NCBI GenBank assembly: GCA_028290125.1
Contig: JAQGKM010000423.1
Location: 1-5,178, forward strand
Direction: 5' to 3'
Source: Hyphomicrobiales bacterium
GTDB taxonomy: Bacteria > Pseudomonadota > Alphaproteobacteria > Rhizobiales > Beijerinckiaceae
Length of the DNA: 5,178 bases
Shown: positions 1 through 5,178 of the stretch, one piece after another
Numbering within the stretch: position 1 is the stretch's first letter
Layout: every line of letters begins with the position of its first letter
The notes under the pieces: model-generated
What the model saw: the letters and a program-made list of their open reading frames with translations, nothing else
Told to the model about the DNA's origin: nothing
Database searches by the model: none
Program-made: the position numbers and the translations under genes

Positions 1-1
1 G

Positions 2-2053
2 AACAACCCGGTCCTGATCGGTGAACCCGGCGTGGGTAAAACCGCGATTGCCGAGGGCCTCGCCCTGCGCATCATCAACGGCGACGTGCCCGAAAGCCTG
101 AAGGACAAAAAGCTTCTCGCGCTCGACATGGGCTCGCTGATCGCCGGCGCAAAGTTTCGCGGTGAATTCGAAGAGCGGCTGAAGGCTGTGCTTAGCGAAG
201 TGACGGCGGCTGCGGGCGGCATCGTGCTCTTCATCGATGAAATGCACACGCTCGTCGGCGCCGGCAAGGCTGACGGCGCGATGGACGCGTCGAACCTGCT
301 GAAACCAGCCCTCGCGCGCGGCGAACTGCATTGCGTCGGCGCCACCACGCTCGACGAATATCGCAAGCATGTCGAAAAGGACGCCGCGCTGGCGCGTCGT
401 TTCCAGCCTGTGTTCGTGAATGAGCCCTCGGTCGAGGACACGATCTCGATCCTGCGTGGCCTGAAGGAGAAGTACGAACTTCATCACGGCGTGCGGATCA
501 CCGATGCAGCCATCGTTGCCGCGGCGACCTTGTCGAACCGCTATATCGCCGACCGATTCCTGCCCGACAAGGCGATCGACCTTGTCGACGAGGCGTCGTC
601 GCGTCTTCGGATGCAGGTTGATTCCAAGCCGGAAGAACTCGACGAATTCGACCGTCGCATCATGCAGCTCAAGATCGAGCAGGAAGCCCTGCGCAAGGAG
701 ACGGATTCCGCTTCGCGCGAACGTCTCGGCAAGCTGGAGGGCGAACTCGCCGACCTTGAGGAAAAGTCAGCGTCGCTGACGGCGCGCTGGAAAGCCGAGA
801 AGGACAAGCTTGGCGACGCGCAGAAGCTCAAGGAGCAGCTCGAAGCCGCGCGCAACGAACTGGCCAATGCGCAGCGCCGTGGCGAGTATCAGCGCGCCGG
901 TGAACTGACGTATGGCGTCATTCCGGACCTCGAGAAGAAGCTGACGGAAACGGAAGGCAAGGCTGGCACGGCGCTCGTCAACGAAGAGGTGACGGCCAAC
1001 GACGTCGCGCAGGTCGTGTCCCGCTGGACCGGCGTGCCCGTCGACAGGATGCTCGAAGGCGAACGCGAGAAACTGCTGTCCATGGAGCAGAATCTCGCGA
1101 AGCGCGTCGTCGGCCAGAAGGAGGCCGTGCATGCGGTCGCCACCGCCGTTCGGCGGGCTCGCGCAGGTCTGCAGGATCCGAACCGGCCTATTGGCTCGTT
1201 CATGTTCCTTGGGCCGACGGGCGTCGGAAAGACCGAGCTGACGAAGGCGCTCGCGTCCTTCATGTTCGATGACGAGACCGCCATGGTGCGCATCGACATG
1301 TCGGAATACATGGAGAAGCACTCCGTCTCTCGCCTGATCGGCGCGCCTCCTGGTTATGTCGGTTATGAGGAAGGTGGCGCGCTGACGGAAGCGGTTCGCC
1401 GTCGGCCCTACCAGGTCGTGCTCTTCGACGAGATCGAGAAGGCACATCCGGACGTGTTCAACGTCCTGCTGCAAGTGCTCGACGACGGCCGCTTGACCGA
1501 CGGACAGGGACGCACCGTTGATTTCCGCAACGTGCTCATCATCATGACGTCGAATCTTGGCGCCGAGTATCTCGTCAACCAGACCGAGGGCGAGGATTCG
1601 TTCGCCGTCTACGACGAGGTCATGTCGGTGGTGCGCGGGCACTTCAGGCCCGAGTTCCTGAACCGCGTGGACGAGATCGTGCTGTTCCACCGTTTGCGTC
1701 GCGAAGATATGGGCTCCATCGTCGATATCCAGATGGCGCGTCTCGCGCGTCTTCTGGAAGAGCGCAAGATCACCATCGATCTCGATGCGAAAGGACGGCA
1801 GTGGCTTGCAGACCGCGGCTACGATCCGGCCTATGGCGCGCGCCCGTTGAAGCGCGTGATCCAGAAGTCCGTGCAGGATCCGTTGGCTGAACGCATTCTG
1901 GCGGGCCGCACGCATGATGGCGAGACGGTGAAGATCAGCGCCGATCGCGAAGGTCTCTCGATTGACGGCGAAGTCGTCGAGAACTCCGGCGCCGATCAGG
2001 CCCGGTCAGTGTCGGGCCGCATCGTCAACTTTCCGAAGGGATCGTTGAACTGA
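2..2053 (+). CDS. clpB: ATP-dependent disaggregase ClpB (Hsp104 family), 5'-truncated by the window
   Basis: Hexameric AAA+ chaperone of the cytosol that, with DnaK/DnaJ/GrpE, threads proteins out of aggregates after heat stress. The frame is open from base 2, so the GTG at 32 lies inside Walker A and is not a start. Of the 683 residues present (numbered from base 2): Walker A1 GEPGVGKT 7-14, pore loop 1 KFRGEFE about 51-57, Walker B1 IVLFIDE 74-80, Arg-finger pair RR 132-133, coiled-coil middle domain about 210-335, Walker A2 GPTGVGKT 404-411, Walker B2 VVLFDE 472-477, pore loop GYVG about 451-454, sensor 1 TSN 516-518, NR in FLNRVDE 552-558, sensor 2 GARPLKR 612-618. The long middle domain separates it from ClpA (none) and ClpC (short). 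About 190-200 residues (N-domain and start of NBD1) are missing, giving a full length near 880, usual for the family. All ATPase motifs are intact. Its promoter lies outside the window. Confidence 0.97.
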   Translation, partial: NNPVLIGEPGVGKTAIAEGLALRIINGDVPESLKDKKLLALDMGSLIAGAKFRGEFEERLKAVLSEVTAAAGGIVLFIDEMHTLVGAGKADGAMDASNLLKPALARGELHCVGATTLDEYRKHVEKDAALARRFQPVFVNEPSVEDTISILRGLKEKYELHHGVRITDAAIVAAATLSNRYIADRFLPDKAIDLVDEASSRLRMQVDSKPEELDEFDRRIMQLKIEQEALRKETDSASRERLGKLEGELADLEEKSASLTARWKAEKDKLGDAQKLKEQLEAARNELANAQRRGEYQRAGELTYGVIPDLEKKLTETEGKAGTALVNEEVTANDVAQVVSRWTGVPVDRMLEGEREKLLSMEQNLAKRVVGQKEAVHAVATAVRRARAGLQDPNRPIGSFMFLGPTGVGKTELTKALASFMFDDETAMVRIDMSEYMEKHSVSRLIGAPPGYVGYEEGGALTEAVRRRPYQVVLFDEIEKAHPDVFNVLLQVLDDGRLTDGQGRTVDFRNVLIIMTSNLGAEYLVNQTEGEDSFAVYDEVMSVVRGHFRPEFLNRVDEIVLFHRLRREDMGSIVDIQMARLARLLEERKITIDLDAKGRQWLADRGYDPAYGARPLKRVIQKSVQDPLAERILAGRTHDGETVKISADREGLSIDGEVVENSGADQARSVSGRIVNFPKGSLN

Positions 2054-2056
2054 GTC

Positions 2057-2086
2057 AAAAAAGGCGGGACTTCGGTCCCGCCTTTT
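2057..2086. terminator. Bidirectional intrinsic terminator between converging genes
   Basis: The arms 2059-2070 and 2075-2086 form a perfect 12-bp stem (AAAAGGCGGGAC paired with GTCCCGCCTTTT) closing the tetraloop TTCG with a C-G pair, the very stable cUUCGg type on the + strand. It starts 3 bp after the clpB stop and ends 3 bp before the stop of the opposing alpha-like subunit gene. Read on the - strand the RNA ends in six U (from A at 2057-2062); read on the + strand it ends in four U followed by CC. It should therefore work in both directions, probably better for the - strand operon. The structure is seen directly; termination is inferred. Confidence 0.85.
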
Positions 2087-2089
2087 CCA

Positions 2090-2746
2090 TCAGCCGTGCG
2101 CTTTCACCTCGGCGACCCCGATCATGGAGTCGCGCGTCACCAGAGCGGCGAGTTCCTCCTCGCTCTTGCCCTCCGTGCCGGGCGGCTGAATCGGGATGAC
2201 GAGATAGCGGATATCGGCAGTCGAATCGTGAACGCGAACCTCGACATTGTCGGGCAAGTTCGTCCCGAATTCACCGAGGACCGCGCGGGGCTCGCTGACG
2301 ATACGGGCGCGATAGGCGCGGCTCTTGTACCAGGCTGGCGGAAGGCCGAGCAATTCGCGCGGGTAGCACGAGCACAAGGTGCAGACGACGACATTGTGCA
2401 CCTCCTCGCTGTTTTCGACCGCGACAAGCTTCGTCGTGGTCATCGGGAAACCAAGCTCGGCGACCGCAAGATTGGCGTTGGTCAGAAGCTTGATTCGATA
2501 CAGCGGATCGACCCAGCTCCGCGCTACCACTTTTGCGCCATGCGCCGGCGTGATCTGGTCGCGCTTCTCGATAGCCGCGCGCACCTCGTCGGCGGTGACG
2601 ACGCCCTTCTCGACCAGCAGCTCCTTCAGCGCCACCCCGAGGATCTGATAATAGCTGTGGACCTTGTGGTCGGGCTGCGGCGGCGCATGCGCATGCGCGT
2701 GCCCGTGAGCATGGTCATGCTCGTGATCGTGATGATCGTGCGGCAT
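2090..2746 (-). CDS. Cobalt-type nitrile hydratase alpha / thiocyanate hydrolase gamma family subunit
   Basis: The 218-residue metal-carrying catalytic subunit of a nitrile hydratase (nitrile to amide) or thiocyanate hydrolase (thiocyanate to carbonyl sulfide and ammonia). The metal site is Cys122-Thr-Leu-Cys125-Ser-Cys127; Thr after the first Cys is the cobalt-type form, Ser the iron type. In the family the second and third Cys are oxidised to sulfinic and sulfenic acids. Other family marks are GLPPAWYKS (134-142), PRAVLGEFG (153-161), DSTADIRYLV (174-183) and the C-terminal VTRDSMIG (203-210). Residues 1-30 hold 12 His. Arg130 sits where nitrile hydratases usually have Trp, as I recall for thiocyanate hydrolase gamma. 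However, the stretch before the metal site (AVAELGF...VAVEN) is nitrile hydratase-like and lacks the longer insert I recall in Thiobacillus gamma. The ATG at 2746 has AGGGGG four bases upstream and lies 10 bp after the previous stop. It is the last gene of the operon. nthA or scnC would fit; substrate undetermined. Confidence 0.9.
   Translation of the reverse strand: MPHDHHDHEHDHAHGHAHAHAPPQPDHKVHSYYQILGVALKELLVEKGVVTADEVRAAIEKRDQITPAHGAKVVARSWVDPLYRIKLLTNANLAVAELGFPMTTTKLVAVENSEEVHNVVVCTLCSCYPRELLGLPPAWYKSRAYRARIVSEPRAVLGEFGTNLPDNVEVRVHDSTADIRYLVIPIQPPGTEGKSEEELAALVTRDSMIGVAEVKAHG
2687..2746 (-). other. His-rich N-terminal coding segment (10 His in 20 residues)
   Basis: Codons 1-20 of the alpha-like subunit encode alternating His with Asp, Glu, Ala and Gly: His at residues 3, 5, 6, 8, 10, 12, 14, 16, 18 and 20, with two more at 27 and 30. 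The DNA is correspondingly repetitive (CAT/CAC every second codon; GCATGC steps around 2685-2696). His-rich tails occur in metallochaperones and in some members of this enzyme family, so binding of cobalt or nickel before insertion is a reasonable inference, not shown by the sequence. Confidence 0.8.
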
Positions 2747-2750
2747 GTGT

Positions 2751-2756
2751 CCCCCT
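2751..2756 (-). promoter_or_regulatory. Ribosome binding site of the alpha-like subunit
   Basis: AGGGGG on the - strand, with spacer ACAC before the ATG at 2746. It lies in the 10-bp gap after the stop of the preceding gene and supports the start that includes the whole His-rich segment. Confidence 0.7.
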
Positions 2757-3074
2757 TCAGACTTTTTCGAGCCAGTGGCGATATAGATCGAGATCGACGC
2801 TGTCGTTCGGGCCTCCGGAATAGTCGCTCCAGAGATCGCGCTGCAGAAAGCGGACTTCGTAGAGTTCCTGCTGCGGCCCGTTGAGCCGGTAGGCGAGCAG
2901 CTCCGGATTCCCGAAAGCGCCGAAACTGCGTGTCACGCGGCCGACCTTGCCACGCACGTAAACGGGAGTACGGATATGACCCGGCGGGTAATCGTCACGC
3001 ACGCGCACGAGATCGCCGGGATTGAGCGGGACATGGACCGGAGCCTCGCGCGTCTGCAGGGCGGACGCGCTCAT
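2757..3074 (-). CDS. Nitrile hydratase beta C-terminal half (SH3-like); thiocyanate hydrolase alpha-like subunit
   Basis: A 105-residue protein corresponding to only the C-terminal, SH3-like domain of nitrile hydratase beta. The domain begins at LNPGDLVRVRDD (17-28) and continues with the family signature GHIRTPVYVRGKVG (32-45). The Arg residues here (35, 41) lie where the beta subunit contributes an Arg contacting the oxidised metal-site cysteines; which one does so I cannot tell. The end, DLWSDYS (80-86) and a terminal LEK, follows the family; DLW-x-x-YS...ND...LEK resembles what I recall of thiocyanate hydrolase alpha. The ATG overlaps the stop of the upstream gene (ATGA), suggesting translational coupling. 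Residues 1-15 are a short non-conserved leader. Normal beta is about 220-230 residues; this protein and its upstream partner sum to 218. It should pair with both neighbours in a three-subunit enzyme. scnA would fit if thiocyanate is the substrate. Confidence 0.86.
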   Translation of the reverse strand: MSASALQTREAPVHVPLNPGDLVRVRDDYPPGHIRTPVYVRGKVGRVTRSFGAFGNPELLAYRLNGPQQELYEVRFLQRDLWSDYSGGPNDSVDLDLYRHWLEKV

Positions 3075-3412
3075 GCGTGCTCTCCGCTCAGCTCGGGAGC
3101 CAGTTCGCCGGTCGCTGCCAGACGCGCGCGGATCTCGCGCACGCGCGCGTCGAGTTCATCCTGCGTCAGGATGTTCTTCTCGATCATCTGGCGGGCGAGC
3201 GCGGCCGTCCAGCGCTCGTAATACGTCAAGGTTTCATAGGCGTCGTCGCCAAGGCCTTCGACATAGCGGCGGTTCTCGTGCGTCGTGACGATCCCCTTTG
3301 CGCCAATGACGGCGCGTATTCCGTCGATCTGTTTTTCCCAGAAGCTCAGATCGTGCGTTTCCGTTTCGATCGGCCCTTCGGGCAGGCCGCCAACGTCGTG
3401 CGGTCCTCGCAT
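3071..3412 (-). CDS. Nitrile hydratase beta N-terminal half; thiocyanate hydrolase beta-like subunit
   Basis: A 113-residue protein matching the N-terminal helical half of nitrile hydratase beta. It opens with the family start M-x-G-x-HD-x-GG (here MRGPHDVGG) and has PIETE, FWEKQID (24-30), NRRYVEGLG (47-55) and TYYERW (63-68). By ungapped alignment, Arg49 and Tyr65 keep the 16-residue spacing of the active-site Arg52/Tyr68 pair known in cobalt nitrile hydratase beta. PHDVGG followed by PIE, and the Arg-Arg pair at 48-49, also resemble thiocyanate hydrolase beta as I recall it. Small cobalt nitrile hydratase activators are homologous to this half, so an activator role is an alternative. The HDVGG start and the SH3 partner next door favour a structural subunit. 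First of the three-gene set, with a strong ribosome site; its stop overlaps the next start by 4 bp. scnB would fit. Confidence 0.85.
   Translation of the reverse strand: MRGPHDVGGLPEGPIETETHDLSFWEKQIDGIRAVIGAKGIVTTHENRRYVEGLGDDAYETLTYYERWTAALARQMIEKNILTQDELDARVREIRARLAATGELAPELSGEHA
3080..3085 (-). promoter_or_regulatory. Ribosome binding site of the SH3-like half gene
   Basis: GGAGAG on the - strand, five bases before the ATG at 3074 and inside the end of the upstream gene. A dedicated, well-spaced site here supports a real second start, and so a genuine split of the beta subunit rather than a frameshifted single gene. Confidence 0.65.
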
Positions 3413-3475
3413 GCTGTCCTCCCCAATTCAGGAAGACATCATTTTGGCACGCGGACGCCGCCGTGCAAACCGCCG
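3413..3475 (-). other. 63-bp gap between ecm and the hydratase-like genes
   Basis: The only sizeable non-coding gap on the - strand. It carries the ribosome site below and an imperfect inverted repeat (3443-3451 with 3462-3469, one unpaired base) lacking a U-tract, so I do not call a terminator. TTGCAC near its ecm end has no convincing -10 partner. Read-through from ecm is the simplest interpretation, but a weak internal promoter is not excluded. Confidence 0.5.
3417..3424 (-). promoter_or_regulatory. Strong ribosome binding site of the beta N-terminal half gene
   Basis: GGGGAGGA on the - strand with spacer CAGC before the ATG at 3412. It contains a full GGAGG core and fixes the start at the conserved MRGPHDVGG. 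Confidence 0.8.
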
Positions 3476-5178
3476 TCAGGTGGCCTCGTCGACGATGCGC
3501 ACGAGGTCGCTCATAATGGCGTTGAGTTCGTAATCCTTCGGCGTGTAGACGGCCGTCACGCCTTCGCTGCGCAACAGGGCCTCGTCGTCGGGTGGAATGA
3601 TGCCTCCGACCACGAGCGGAATCTTGTCCAGTCCCTCGGACTTCATCAGCGCAGCAACCTCCCGCGCCAGGGAAATGTGAGATCCCGACAGGATCGAGAG
3701 GCCGATGCAATGAACCTCGCCGCTGCGGGCCGCCTCGACGATTTCGCCCGGCGTCAGCCGGATGCCCTCGTAGACGACATCCATGCCGGCGTCACGGGCG
3801 CGCACGGCGATCTGCTCGGCGCCATTCGAGTGGCCGTCCAGCCCCGGTTTGCCGACGAGGAATTTCAGCCGGCGTCCAAGCTTTTGCGACACGCGCTCGA
3901 CTTCGGCGCGGACGTCGTCGAGTTCGCCGCCGACCTGTCGCGCGGTCGTGCCGACGCCGGTCGGCGCCCGGAACTCGCCGAAGGCGTCGCGCAGCAGCGC
4001 GCCCCATTCGCCGGTGGTGACGCCGGCCTTGGCGGCCGCGATCGACGGCTCCATGATGTTGCGACCTTCGGCAGCAGCGGCGCGCAGATCTTCCAGCGCC
4101 GCCGCCACGGCCTTGGCGTCGCGTGAATCGCGCCAGGCGTTGAGTCGCGCAATCTGGTCCGCCTCGACGTGATCGGCCACCACCATGATTGCGCTGTCGC
4201 CGGTGGTCAGCGGAGACGGTTCGCTCTGCAGGAAGCGATTGACGCCGACGACGATCTGCTCGCCGCGCTCGATCGCCTCGAGGCGCCGCGTGTTGGATTC
4301 AACGAGACGCGCTTTGAGGTAGCCGGTCTCGACCGCCGCAATGGCGCCGCCGAGTTTTGCAATCTCGGCAAGCTCAGCGCGTGCCTCGGCCTTCAGCTCT
4401 TCAACCTTGCGGGTGACTTCATGGCTGCCGTCGAAGAGGTCGCCATATTCGAGAAGGTCGGTTTCATAGGCCATGATCTGCTGAATCCGCAACGACCACT
4501 GCTGGTCGAACGGCCGTGGCAATCCGAGCGCCTCGTTCCAGGCCGGCAATTGCACGGCGCGGGCGCGCGCATTTTTCGACAACACGACCGCGAGCATCTC
4601 GATGAGGATGCGGTAGACGTTGTTTTCCGGCTGCGGCTCGGTCAGACCCAGTGAGTTGACCTGAACGCCGTAACGGAAACGTCGGTATTTTTCGTCCTCG
4701 ATCCCGTAGCGCTCGCGCGTGATCTCGTCCCAGAGTTCGGTGAAAGCCCGCATCTTCCACAGCTCGGTGACGAAGCGCATGCCGGCGTTGACGAAGAAGG
4801 AGATGCGGCCGACGACCTCGCCGAGTCCGGCCGGATCGAAGTCCTTTGCGTCGCGGACGCTGTCGAGCACCGCGATCGCAGTTGCGAGCGCGTAGCTCAA
4901 CTCCTGCACTGGCGTCGCGCCGGCTTCCTGCAGATGGTAGGAACAGACGTTCATCGGGTTCCACTTGGGAACCTGGCTGGTCGTGAACAGGATCAGGTCG
5001 CGCGTCAGCCGCATGGACGGGCCGGGCGGGAACACATAAGTCCCGCGCGACAAGTATTCCTTGATGATGTCGTTCTGCGTGGTGCCCTGAAGCGCGGTGC
5101 GAGGCGCGCCCTGTTCATCCGCCGCAGCAATATACAGCGCCATCAGCCATGGAGCCGTGGCGTTGATCGTCATCGAGG
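3476..5178 (-). CDS. ecm: Ethylmalonyl-CoA mutase (Ecm/MeaA), N-terminus cut by the right edge
   Basis: Adenosylcobalamin-dependent cytosolic mutase converting (2R)-ethylmalonyl-CoA to (2S)-methylsuccinyl-CoA in the ethylmalonyl-CoA pathway, used for acetyl-CoA assimilation and glyoxylate regeneration in many alphaproteobacteria. Counting from the ATG at 5173: TIM-barrel mutase domain to about 320 with GTTQNDIIKEYLSRGTYVFPP (30-50), KWNPMNVCSYHLQEAGATP (70-88), FFVNAGMRFVTE (126-137) and QPENNVYRI (181-189); linker about 320-430; C-terminal B12-binding domain with DGHSNG (446-451, His448 the cobalt ligand), SILSG (493-497) and GG (523-524). These blocks match MeaA/Ecm closely, more than methylmalonyl-CoA mutase. 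The ATG at 5173 is internal: the frame continues to the edge (Ser before it) and falls in the conserved S-MTINATA. With usual lengths of about 650-690, roughly 90-120 residues lie outside. It reads toward the hydratase-like genes 63 bp downstream. meaA is the synonym. Confidence 0.95.
   Translation of the reverse strand, partial: SMTINATAPWLMALYIAAADEQGAPRTALQGTTQNDIIKEYLSRGTYVFPPGPSMRLTRDLILFTTSQVPKWNPMNVCSYHLQEAGATPVQELSYALATAIAVLDSVRDAKDFDPAGLGEVVGRISFFVNAGMRFVTELWKMRAFTELWDEITRERYGIEDEKYRRFRYGVQVNSLGLTEPQPENNVYRILIEMLAVVLSKNARARAVQLPAWNEALGLPRPFDQQWSLRIQQIMAYETDLLEYGDLFDGSHEVTRKVEELKAEARAELAEIAKLGGAIAAVETGYLKARLVESNTRRLEAIERGEQIVVGVNRFLQSEPSPLTTGDSAIMVVADHVEADQIARLNAWRDSRDAKAVAAALEDLRAAAAEGRNIMEPSIAAAKAGVTTGEWGALLRDAFGEFRAPTGVGTTARQVGGELDDVRAEVERVSQKLGRRLKFLVGKPGLDGHSNGAEQIAVRARDAGMDVVYEGIRLTPGEIVEAARSGEVHCIGLSILSGSHISLAREVAALMKSEGLDKIPLVVGGIIPPDDEALLRSEGVTAVYTPKDYELNAIMSDLVRIVDEAT

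Noticed and set aside
32..34. GTG at 32 as the start of a short ClpB
   Set aside because: It encodes the Val inside Walker A (GEPGVGKT) and the frame is open to the window edge. ClpB's known internal start would give a form lacking only the N-domain and lies further upstream.
767..1915. Long - strand open frame (382 codons) opposite clpB
   Set aside because: It is the antisense shadow of a perfectly conserved ClpB, has no recognisable domain, and is explained by GC-rich third codon positions.
2685..2746. GCATGC/CATGCGC repetition as a DNA repeat or protein-binding site
   Set aside because: It is fully explained by the alternating His/Ala/Asp codons of the His-rich tail.
2096..2884. + strand open frame of 262 codons opposite the alpha-like subunit
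   Set aside because: It runs across two well-identified - strand genes, has no family resemblance, and its Met/Val/Ile-rich part is simply the complement of the His-rich codons.
3443..3469. Possible terminator between ecm and the hydratase-like genes
   Set aside because: The inverted repeat is short, with one unpaired base and a large loop, and no U-tract follows on the - strand.
3446..3471. Possible sigma70 promoter (TTGCAC and an AAAATG-like -10)
   Set aside because: The -10 match is poor and alphaproteobacterial promoters are too loose to call from this evidence.
3077..4126. + strand open frame of 349 codons opposite the beta N-half and ecm
   Set aside because: It crosses two real genes and the gap between them; no motif or plausible product.
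5171..5173. ATG at 5173 as the true ecm start
   Set aside because: It lies in a conserved internal block of the mutase barrel (S-MTINATA), the frame continues to the edge, and the protein would lack its N-terminal segment.

Overview
The window looks like a high-GC alphaproteobacterial chromosome segment, probably Rhizobiales-like. This rests on the GC-rich third codon positions, a ClpB of alphaproteobacterial character and an ethylmalonyl-CoA mutase of the MeaA/Ecm type; it is not a species-level identification. The window is almost fully coding and holds two converging transcription units.

Left part (2-2053, + strand): the C-terminal three quarters of the ClpB disaggregase, cut by the left edge exactly at the first Walker A motif. 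It ends at a compact hairpin (about 2057-2086) with a 12-bp perfect stem and a cUUCGg loop. Only 36 bp separate the two converging stop codons, so this one hairpin probably terminates transcription from both sides.

Middle part (2090-3412, - strand): three tightly packed small genes, read from 3412 down to 2090. They encode the N-terminal half of a nitrile hydratase beta subunit, its C-terminal SH3-like half, and a cobalt-type nitrile hydratase alpha subunit with the Cys-Thr-Leu-Cys-Ser-Cys metal site and a strikingly His-rich N-terminus. The split beta subunit and the gene order match thiocyanate hydrolase (scnB-scnA-scnC) better than an ordinary nitrile hydratase. An Arg after the metal motif also fits an enzyme for an anionic substrate. 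Other parts of the alpha-like subunit look more like a true nitrile hydratase, so the substrate is open. This cassette is the most interesting content of the window.

Right part (3476-5178, - strand): most of ethylmalonyl-CoA mutase (Ecm/MeaA), an adenosylcobalamin enzyme of the ethylmalonyl-CoA pathway, with its N-terminus beyond the right edge. It lies 63 bp upstream of the three-gene cassette on the same strand and could be cotranscribed with it. If so, a corrin-cobalt enzyme and a putative non-corrin cobalt enzyme share one transcript. No cobalt transporter, maturation protein, amidase, RNA gene, mobile element or CRISPR array is visible.
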